From NCBI GenBank assembly GCA_045541455.1, contig JAZQJA010000028.1, positions 1-37,687 of the forward strand: DNA of 37,687 bases, written 5' to 3'. The position numbers were made by a program, and so were the translations under genes. The notes beneath the pieces were generated by a model. It did not search any database, was not told the DNA's origin, and worked only from the letters and a program-made list of their open reading frames with translations. This document shows, in pieces, positions 31,598-37,687 of this stretch. How positions within the stretch are numbered: the stretch's first letter is position 1; each line of letters begins with the position of its first letter. Source of the DNA: RGIG9041 sp045541455. Its GTDB lineage: Bacteria > Bacillota > Clostridia > Oscillospirales > QAKW01.

Positions 31598-32239
31598 ATG
31601 TTTAACAAATACAAATACGAAATCAACTTAATTAAACAACGTGACCCTGCGGCAAGAAGTGATATTGAAATCTATTTGCTGTATAAGGGTTTTAAGGCCT
31701 TGCGTATGTATAGGCGGGCTCATAAACATCATCTCAAGGGTCACTTTTTCCGCGCCCGCTTTATAAGTGAGCGTGCAAAGTTTCTGACCGGTATTGAAAT
31801 ACATCCCGCAGCAAAAATCGGCAGGGGCTTTTTTATCGACCATGGCTCAGGCGTTGTAATCGGCGAAACGACTGAGATTGGTAATGACTGTGTAATTTAT
31901 CAGGGCGTAACGCTGGGCGGTACCGGTAAAGACATCGGCAAACGCCACCCGACCCTTGGCGATAACGTTATGGTCGGTGCGGGTGCCAAAGTGCTGGGCC
32001 CTGTTAAAATAGGTAATAATGTAAAAATTGCGGCAGGTGCGGTGGTGCTGTCAGACATTCCTGACAACTGTACCGCTGTAGGTGTGCCCGCCCGTGTTGT
32101 AAAACGCGGCGGAAAACCGGTTGAGCAACTTGATCAGGTGCATATCCCCGACCCTGTTTCGCAAGAATTGTGCAGGCTTGAAGCACGGCTTTGCAAACTC
32201 GAAAATCAAATTAAGGAGAAAACCAATGAAACTGTATAA
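31598..32239 (+). CDS. cysE: Serine O-acetyltransferase
   Basis: CysE acetylates serine with acetyl-CoA, the first step of cysteine synthesis. The 213-aa protein has a helical N-terminal domain (1-65) and a left-handed beta-helix of hexapeptide repeats (about 67-165): GIEIHPAAKIGRGFFIDHGSG with the catalytic His, VIGETTEIGNDCVIYQGVTLGG and a KRHPTLGDNV loop that closes the active site. The C-terminal tail, which mediates Cys feedback in some homologues, is lysine/glutamate rich here. It lies 6 bases after pgsA and overlaps cysS by 14 bases, pairing cysteine supply with cysteine charging. Confidence 0.96.
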   Translation: MFNKYKYEINLIKQRDPAARSDIEIYLLYKGFKALRMYRRAHKHHLKGHFFRARFISERAKFLTGIEIHPAAKIGRGFFIDHGSGVVIGETTEIGNDCVIYQGVTLGGTGKDIGKRHPTLGDNVMVGAGAKVLGPVKIGNNVKIAAGAVVLSDIPDNCTAVGVPARVVKRGGKPVEQLDQVHIPDPVSQELCRLEARLCKLENQIKEKTNETV

Positions 32240-33623
32240 CACGCTCTCCCGTACAAAAGAAGAGTTTAAAGAACAAAAAGACGGAACCGTTACAATGTAT
32301 GCGTGCGGTCCCACCGTATACGACTTTTTTCATATAGGTAACGCGCGCCCGTTTATCACCTTTGATGTACTTCGCCGTTACTTTGAATACCGCGGTAAAA
32401 AGGTGCGCTTTGTTCAAAACTTTACCGATATTGACGACAAAATGATAAAGCGCGCCAACGAAGAGGGCATTACCGTAAAACAACTCGGCGACCGCTTTAT
32501 TGACGAATATTATAACGACGCGGGCAAACTGGGTGTTGGCAAAGCAACGGTACACCCGCGCGCTACCGAATGTGTAAATGATATTATAAAACTGGTATCA
32601 ACTCTTGTGGACAAGGGTATGGCTTACGAAGTTGACGGTGATGTGTTTTACAGAACCTCGCAGTTTAAAGACTACGGTAAACTGTCACACTACGACTTAG
32701 AACAACTCGAAAGCGGTGCACGCATTGAGGTAAACGATAAAAAAGAAAACCCGCTTGACTTTGTTGTGTGGAAAGCGGCAAAACCGGGCGAACCGTCGTG
32801 GCAATCACCCTGGGGCGAAGGCAGACCCGGCTGGCATATTGAATGTTCTGCCATGGCAAATAAATACCTTGGTAAAACAATAGACATTCATTGCGGCGGT
32901 GTTGACCTGATTTTCCCCCACCACGAAAATGAGATTGCGCAGTCAGAGGCGGCAAACGGCTGTACCTTTGCAAACTATTGGCTGCATAACGGACACATTA
33001 ATGTAGACAGCCGTAAAATGAGCAAGTCGCTTGGCAACTTTTTCACCGTGCGAGAGGCGGCGGCAAAATACGGATATGAAACAATCCGTTTCTTTATGCT
33101 GTCATCACACTACAGAAGCCCCATCAACTACAGTGCAGACGTTCTTGAAAGCGCAAAGGCGGGGCTTGAACGTCTTTACACTGCAAAGGGCAACCTTGAA
33201 TATTTAGAAAAAAGCGCAAAAACTTCTAAACTCTTGCCGGACGAAACACAAATCCTTGATAGTTATAACGAGTTTAAAGAGCGCTTTTGTGAAAAGATGG
33301 ACGACGACCTTAACACCGCTGATGCCGTGTCTGTAATTTTTGATATGGCAAGAAAAATAAACTCTGAACCCGACACCCGCTCGGCAGAATTTTATAAACA
33401 ACTAACAGCTAAGTTTTTAGAACTTTGCGGTGTTTTAAATATTTTGAAAAATGAAATAAAAACAGAAGTTCCAAGCGATGTTCAAGAGCTTATTGATGAG
33501 CGCGCTAAAGCAAGGGCAGACAAAAACTGGGCACGCGCCGACGAAATTCGTAACACCCTTGCTCAGATGGGCATTATTTTAGAGGACACAAAAGACGGCG
33601 TTAAAATTTTAAGGAGAAACTAA
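32226..33623 (+). CDS. cysS: Cysteinyl-tRNA synthetase
   Basis: CysS charges tRNA-Cys. The ATG at 32226 lies behind AAGGAGA, and its product MKLYNTLSR is the family N-terminus; the open frame from 32121 is only overlap with cysE. The 465-aa class I enzyme has HIGN (36-39), Zn ligands Cys27, Cys207, His232 and Glu236, and KMSKS at 264-268. A C-terminal helical domain ends in ADEIRNTLAQMGI-like sequence typical of the family. Its stop overlaps the next start (TAATG). The mini-RNase III and rlmB genes that often follow cysS in Firmicutes are missing here. Confidence 0.98.
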   Translation: MKLYNTLSRTKEEFKEQKDGTVTMYACGPTVYDFFHIGNARPFITFDVLRRYFEYRGKKVRFVQNFTDIDDKMIKRANEEGITVKQLGDRFIDEYYNDAGKLGVGKATVHPRATECVNDIIKLVSTLVDKGMAYEVDGDVFYRTSQFKDYGKLSHYDLEQLESGARIEVNDKKENPLDFVVWKAAKPGEPSWQSPWGEGRPGWHIECSAMANKYLGKTIDIHCGGVDLIFPHHENEIAQSEAANGCTFANYWLHNGHINVDSRKMSKSLGNFFTVREAAAKYGYETIRFFMLSSHYRSPINYSADVLESAKAGLERLYTAKGNLEYLEKSAKTSKLLPDETQILDSYNEFKERFCEKMDDDLNTADAVSVIFDMARKINSEPDTRSAEFYKQLTAKFLELCGVLNILKNEIKTEVPSDVQELIDERAKARADKNWARADEIRNTLAQMGIILEDTKDGVKILRRN

Positions 33624-35023
33624 TGGGCGGATTTTTTGGAGTTGCATCAAAGACAGACTGCGTATTTGACTTGTTTTTCGGCACCGACTACCATTCACAC
33701 CTGGGCACAAAGCGCGGTGGTATGGCAGTTTACGGCGAAGGCGGATTTGAACGAGTAATTCATAATATACAAAACTCCCCTTTCAGAACAAAGTTTGAGG
33801 GTGACATTGACGATATGCACGGTAATTTAGGAATCGGCTGTATTTCCGATACCGAACCGCAACCGCTAACAGTTCGCTCACATTTAGGAAACTTTGCAAT
33901 AACAACAGTGGGAAGAATTAACAATAGTGACGCGCTTGTAAAATCAATTTTTAACAGCGGCGGCACTCAGTTTTTGGAGATGAGCGGCGGAAATATTAAT
34001 CCTACCGAACTTACAGCCGCGCTTATCAACACAAAGGACAGCATAACCGACGGTATTGATTATGCACAAAGCGTTATCGAAGGGTCGATGTCAATTTTAC
34101 TGCTCACCAAAGACGGCTTGTATGCCGCTCGCGATAAAATGGGCAGAACGCCTGTTGCAATCGGTAAAAAAGACGGTGCGTTTTGCGCATCGTTTGAGTC
34201 GTTTGCTTACCTAAATATCGGCTACAAACATTATAAAGAACTGGGTCCGGGTGAAATTGACTTTATAACGCCTAACAGCGTTACAGTTATGAAAGAGCCT
34301 CAAAAGGAAATGAAAATATGCTCGTTTTTATGGGTGTATTTTGGCTACCCCACCTCAAGTTATGAGGGCACAAATGTTGAACAAATGCGTGTAAACTGCG
34401 GAAAAATGCTTGCCCAGCGCGACAATGTTGAAGTGGACAGCGTTGCAGGTGTGCCCGACTCTGGCACCGCACACGCCATTGGCTATGCAAACCGCTCGGG
34501 CATTCCGTTTTCTCGCCCGTTTATTAAATACACACCGACTTGGCCGCGCTCGTTTATGCCGCAAAAACAGTCAAGCCGAAACCTTATCGCACACATGAAA
34601 CTAATTCCTGTAGATTCGATTATCCGCGATAAAAAACTGTTACTTATTGATGACTCAATAGTTCGCGGAACGCAACTGCGCGAAACTACCGAGTTTTTAT
34701 ATCAAAGCGGTGCAAAAGAGGTACATATCCGTACCGCCTGTCCTCCCATTATGTTTGGCTGTAAATACTTAAATTTTTCACGCTCGACAAGTGATATGGA
34801 CCTTATGGCGCGTAAAACTATTGCCGAAATCGACCCCGACGGTGATAAAAAACTAGACAAGTATTGCAACCCTGACAGCGCGGAATATGCAAAAATGACC
34901 GACTGCATCTGCAAAAAAATGGGCTTTACTTCGTTGCAGTACCAGCGCCTTGACGATATGATAAAAGCAACAGGCATTTCTCCTTGTAAACTTTGTACTT
35001 ACTGTTGGAACGGAAAAGAATAA
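33623..35023 (+). CDS. PurF-like amidophosphoribosyltransferase paralogue lacking the glutaminase nucleophile
   Basis: This 466-aa protein aligns with PurF along its length but begins MGGFFGVAS where active PurF has the nucleophile Cys (CGVFGI). The GHxRYAT and HNGN motifs are also lost (LGIGCISDT; VGRINN). The phosphoribosyltransferase half is intact: GVPDSGTAHAIGYA, the flexible-loop region RSFMPQKQSSR and the PRPP motif LLLIDDSIVRGT (339-350). Cys233, Cys380 and CKLCTYC (455-461) match the Fe4S4 ligands of Bacillus PurF. It probably does not use glutamine by itself and may use free ammonia, accept nitrogen from a partner, or regulate. It lies 1 base over cysS and 2 bases before mnmG, with no other purine gene. 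Confidence 0.85.
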   Translation: MGGFFGVASKTDCVFDLFFGTDYHSHLGTKRGGMAVYGEGGFERVIHNIQNSPFRTKFEGDIDDMHGNLGIGCISDTEPQPLTVRSHLGNFAITTVGRINNSDALVKSIFNSGGTQFLEMSGGNINPTELTAALINTKDSITDGIDYAQSVIEGSMSILLLTKDGLYAARDKMGRTPVAIGKKDGAFCASFESFAYLNIGYKHYKELGPGEIDFITPNSVTVMKEPQKEMKICSFLWVYFGYPTSSYEGTNVEQMRVNCGKMLAQRDNVEVDSVAGVPDSGTAHAIGYANRSGIPFSRPFIKYTPTWPRSFMPQKQSSRNLIAHMKLIPVDSIIRDKKLLLIDDSIVRGTQLRETTEFLYQSGAKEVHIRTACPPIMFGCKYLNFSRSTSDMDLMARKTIAEIDPDGDKKLDKYCNPDSAEYAKMTDCICKKMGFTSLQYQRLDDMIKATGISPCKLCTYCWNGKE

Positions 35024-35025
35024 AT

Positions 35026-36921
35026 ATGTATCACATTGACGATTATGACATAGCCGTAATCGGTGCAGGCCACGCAGGTATTGAAGCGGGTCTTGCAGCG
35101 GCACGGCTTGGCTGTAAAACCGCCGTATTTACCATAAATCTCGACGCGGTGGGTAATATGCCCTGCAACCCATCTATCGGCGGCACGGCAAAAGGTCACC
35201 TCGTGTGCGAAATTGACGCACTTGGCGGTGAAATGGGCAAAGCGGCAGACGCAACATTTTTACAAAGCCGTATGCTAAACCGCGGCAAAGGACCTGCCGT
35301 TCATTCGCTGCGCGTGCAATCGGACAGACGCGCTTACAGCCAATATATGAAACACGCACTTGAAAAACAACAAAACCTCTCGCTTATCCAAGCCGAGATT
35401 GTTGATATTACCACAAATGAAAACGGTGAAATCTGCGGTGTTGTAACACACCTTGGCGCACTTTACGGTGTAAAGTGCGTTATTATCGCGTCGGGCACTT
35501 TCCTCGGCGGACGCATTATTATAGGCGATAGTTCTATAGAAAGCGGTCCCGACGGTATGTTTGCCGCCACCAAACTCACAAACAGACTTGTTCAACTCGG
35601 TTTGCCGATACGCCGTTTTAAAACGGGTACTCCTGCCAGGGTCAACCGCCGTTCAATAAATTTTGACGGGCTGGAAGTGCAGCACGGTGACGATGAAATT
35701 ATCCCGTTTTCGTTTGAAAACGAAAATATCGGTGAAAATCAGGTGGTTTGCCACCTTACCTATACAAACGAGCAGACGCATAAAGTCATTCGCGACAACA
35801 TCGGCCTGTCCCCGCTTTACAGCGGTATGATAAAAGGTGTCGGTCCGCGCTATTGCCCCAGTATCGAAGACAAAGTTATGCGTTTTGCCGACAAAACCTC
35901 GCATCAACTGTTTATCGAACCGTGCGGCAAAGACACCGAGGAGATGTATCTGCAAGGGCTCTCCTCGTCGTTGCCCGAGTTTGTGCAAAGACAACTCATT
36001 TCTACAATAAAAGGTCTTGAAAACGCACAGGTTATGCGCGTTGCATATGCAATCGAGTACGACTGTGTCGACCCACTGGCACTGTATCCCACGCTGGAAT
36101 TTAAAAATATCCCCAACCTTTACGGTGCCGGTCAGTTTAACGGCTCGTCGGGTTATGAAGAAGCGGCGGCACAAGGACTAATTGCAGGAATTAACGCGGC
36201 ACGCAAACTTCAAAACAAGCCGCCGTTTGTGCTCGACCGTGCATCGAGTTATATCGGTACTCTAATAGACGACCTTACCACAAAGGGCACATCCGAACCG
36301 TACAGAATGATGACTTCGCGCTCGGAATACCGCCTTATTTTACGGCAAGATAATGCCGATTTACGACTTACCCCCAAAGGTTACGAGATTGGACTTATAT
36401 CAAAGCAACGTTATCAAAAGTTTTTAGAGAAAAAAGATATGATTGACAGCGAAATTGAAAGGTTATCAACCGTTATCGCAACACCTAAAAACGAGCAACT
36501 TGAGGCGCTGCTTTGCGCACGTAACACACCCGCGCTTAAAAGCGGTGCAAAACTTTACGATTTGCTCTCCCGCCCGCAGATAAGTTATGACGACCTTGCC
36601 TGCGCCGACCCTGAGCGCCCCGTTTTGCCAACAGCGGTAACGCGGCAGGCTGAAATTTCAATAAAGTACAAAGGCTATATTGAAAAACAAATTGCCGCCG
36701 CAAAAGAAATGCGCCGGCTTGAAAGCAAAAAATTGCCAACCGATATTGATTATAACGACATTGTCGGGCTGCGAATTGAAGCACGACAAAAACTTACAAC
36801 CATTCGCCCGCAAAACATCGGTCAGGCAAGCCGTATTTCAGGGGTAAGCCCTGCTGATGTCGGTGTTTTATTGATTTATCTTGAGCAAAAGGAGCGTGAG
36901 CGTAATGCAAAACGAAATTAA
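35026..36921 (+). CDS. mnmG: tRNA uridine-5-carboxymethylaminomethyl modification enzyme MnmG
   Basis: MnmG (GidA), with MnmE, modifies the wobble uridine of several tRNAs using FAD and methylene-tetrahydrofolate. The ATG at 35026 starts MYHIDDYDIAVIGAGHAG; upstream in-frame Met at 34993 lies inside the PurF-like gene. The 631-aa length is standard. Visible motifs are the FAD loop GAGHAG (13-18), CNPSIGGTAKGH with the catalytic Cys, QSDRRAYSQYM, and the C-terminal MnmE-interaction domain with GLRIEARQKL and QASRISGV. mnmE is not in the window. It is coupled to rsmG by a 17-base overlap. Confidence 0.98.
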   Translation: MYHIDDYDIAVIGAGHAGIEAGLAAARLGCKTAVFTINLDAVGNMPCNPSIGGTAKGHLVCEIDALGGEMGKAADATFLQSRMLNRGKGPAVHSLRVQSDRRAYSQYMKHALEKQQNLSLIQAEIVDITTNENGEICGVVTHLGALYGVKCVIIASGTFLGGRIIIGDSSIESGPDGMFAATKLTNRLVQLGLPIRRFKTGTPARVNRRSINFDGLEVQHGDDEIIPFSFENENIGENQVVCHLTYTNEQTHKVIRDNIGLSPLYSGMIKGVGPRYCPSIEDKVMRFADKTSHQLFIEPCGKDTEEMYLQGLSSSLPEFVQRQLISTIKGLENAQVMRVAYAIEYDCVDPLALYPTLEFKNIPNLYGAGQFNGSSGYEEAAAQGLIAGINAARKLQNKPPFVLDRASSYIGTLIDDLTTKGTSEPYRMMTSRSEYRLILRQDNADLRLTPKGYEIGLISKQRYQKFLEKKDMIDSEIERLSTVIATPKNEQLEALLCARNTPALKSGAKLYDLLSRPQISYDDLACADPERPVLPTAVTRQAEISIKYKGYIEKQIAAAKEMRRLESKKLPTDIDYNDIVGLRIEARQKLTTIRPQNIGQASRISGVSPADVGVLLIYLEQKERERNAKRN

Positions 36922-37618
36922 CTCTCTGCGTAAACTTTTGCCCGACTTACAGTTGCCCTGCGATTTTGACAAAAACCTTTTGGCATTTTCCGATTTCTTT
37001 TTGCAAACCGCAAACACTTTAAATCTCACCGCCATTAAACAGCCGCACGAGGTTATGATAAAACACTATTACGACAGTATCTATCCGCTCACACTCGGCC
37101 TTATCAAAAACGGCGACTCGGTAATTGACATCGGATGTGGCGGCGGTTTTCCAAGTATGCCGTTAAAACTTGCACTGCCCCAAAATGAATTTTTACTGCT
37201 AGATTCACTAAAAAAGCGGCTCACTTTTCTTGATAACGCCATCTCGCTTTTGCAACTGCAAAATATTAAAACTCTGCACGCGAGGGCTGAGGTTGCAGCG
37301 CACAATGAAGACCTGCGCGACAATTTTGACATTGCGGTGTCACGCGCTGTTGCACCGCTTAACTTGCTTTGTGAACTGTGTTTGCCTTTTGTAAAGGTCG
37401 GCGGCGTTTTTTTGGCATATAAGGGAAAAGGCTCGCCCGACGAAATCTCGTCGGCACTACCCGCTATTGCAAAATTGTCTGCCAAGCTTGAGCGAGTATA
37501 CGACTTTGACCTGCCCGAAGATATGGGCGCGCGTTCAATTGTCGTTATTAAAAAGGTAAAACCCACCCACCCCTCTTTGCCGCGCTCTACAAAAAATATG
37601 TCCAAAGGCGCACTGTAA
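36905..37618 (+). CDS. rsmG: 16S rRNA (guanine-N7) methyltransferase RsmG
   Basis: RsmG (GidB) methylates G527 of 16S rRNA; loss gives low-level streptomycin resistance in other bacteria. The 237-aa protein has LNLTAI near the N-terminus, SAM loop VIDIGCGGGFPSMPLKLALP, DSLKKRLTFL and VSRAVAPLNLLCELCLPFVKVGG. The frame is open from 36881, but the ATG at 36905 has AAGGAG about 10 bases ahead and gives the usual N-terminal length. The mnmG-rsmG pair is conserved near the replication origin in many bacteria; parA/parB genes are not visible before the window ends. Confidence 0.96.
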   Translation: MQNEINSLRKLLPDLQLPCDFDKNLLAFSDFFLQTANTLNLTAIKQPHEVMIKHYYDSIYPLTLGLIKNGDSVIDIGCGGGFPSMPLKLALPQNEFLLLDSLKKRLTFLDNAISLLQLQNIKTLHARAEVAAHNEDLRDNFDIAVSRAVAPLNLLCELCLPFVKVGGVFLAYKGKGSPDEISSALPAIAKLSAKLERVYDFDLPEDMGARSIVVIKKVKPTHPSLPRSTKNMSKGAL

Positions 37619-37641
37619 TTTAATCTGTTTTAACACATTCT

Positions 37642-37677
37642 TAAGACACCTTTATTATAAGGGTGTCTTTATTTTTT
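37642..37677 (+). terminator. Terminator of the recA-rsmG operon
   Basis: AAGACACC (37643-37650) / GGTGTCTT (37662-37669) with an AT-rich loop, followed by TATTTTTTT. It is the first terminator seen after recA, about 9.7 kb downstream of the promoter. Confidence 0.88.
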
Positions 37678-37687
37678 TGCGCTCTCC

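Noticed and set aside
32121..32225. 35-residue N-terminal extension of CysS
   Set aside because: It is the overlapping frame of cysE; AAGGAG and the family N-terminus support the ATG at 32226.
33623..33640. Upstream start that would restore the PurF catalytic Cys
   Set aside because: The frame upstream is the cysS coding end, and the ATG follows AAGGAG; no Cys aligns with the nucleophile position.
37619..37687. parS site or replication origin after mnmG-rsmG
   Set aside because: No TGTTTCACGTGAAACA-like site or DnaA-box cluster is seen; only a terminator is present before the window ends.

Overview
The window looks like chromosomal DNA of a Gram-positive, low-to-moderate-GC Clostridia-type bacterium, probably an uncultured Ruminococcaceae/Oscillospiraceae relative. 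This rests on strong AGGAGG-type ribosome sites, sigma-A promoters with 17-bp spacers, an SLH-domain surface protein, a recA-recX-rimO-pgsA-cysE-cysS gene order and a clostridial PurF-like paralogue. The lineage is inferred, not proven. I see no phage, plasmid, integrase or CRISPR array. Most genes are housekeeping or biosynthetic.

Layout. 1-3848 (minus): nagB and a phosphohexomutase, then behind a terminator a GT2 and a GT32 glycosyltransferase, the latter cut by the window edge. 4007-5364 (plus): an AraC regulator divergent from nagB, coupled to an unknown 161-aa protein. 5476-8844 (minus): a large secreted beta-helix/SLH protein. 9213-11923 (plus): a GlmU-like acetyltransferase whose uridylyltransferase half is reduced, then glmS. 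11968-12429: a stand-alone CinA C-terminal domain with an apparently leaderless promoter. 12452-14439 (minus): sn-glycerol-1-phosphate dehydrogenase and a phosphomannomutase-like HAD protein.

14558-22480 (plus): an aromatic amino acid operon, pheA-aroB-aroC-aroE/aroK fusion-aroA-tyrA-aroF. It covers every step from DAHP to prephenate-derived Phe and Tyr precursors except 3-dehydroquinate dehydratase. Its leader holds the most striking signal in the window: a 17-codon reading frame with five Tyr codons and one Phe codon, three RNA segments that can pair as 1:2 and 2:3, and an intrinsic terminator just before pheA. This is the architecture of ribosome-mediated attenuation, in a type of organism where T-box control is usually expected.

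22300-24130: a possible structured RNA ending in a terminator, two arrays of small hairpins separated by a conserved GTGATAT linker, and between them a PgaB/IcaB-like deacetylase lipoprotein. 24131-26121: serC (minus), tRNA-Ser(UGA) (plus), an ATTCATTATTCA-type repeat, and inorganic pyrophosphatase (minus). 26313-27877: KDPG aldolase and KDG kinase.

27927-37677 (plus): a tightly packed nine-gene run, recA-recX-rimO-pgsA-cysE-cysS-purF-like-mnmG-rsmG, with overlaps or gaps of a few bases, from a near-consensus promoter to a terminator at the window end. The PurF-like protein keeps its phosphoribosyltransferase and Fe-S cysteines but has lost the glutaminase nucleophile.
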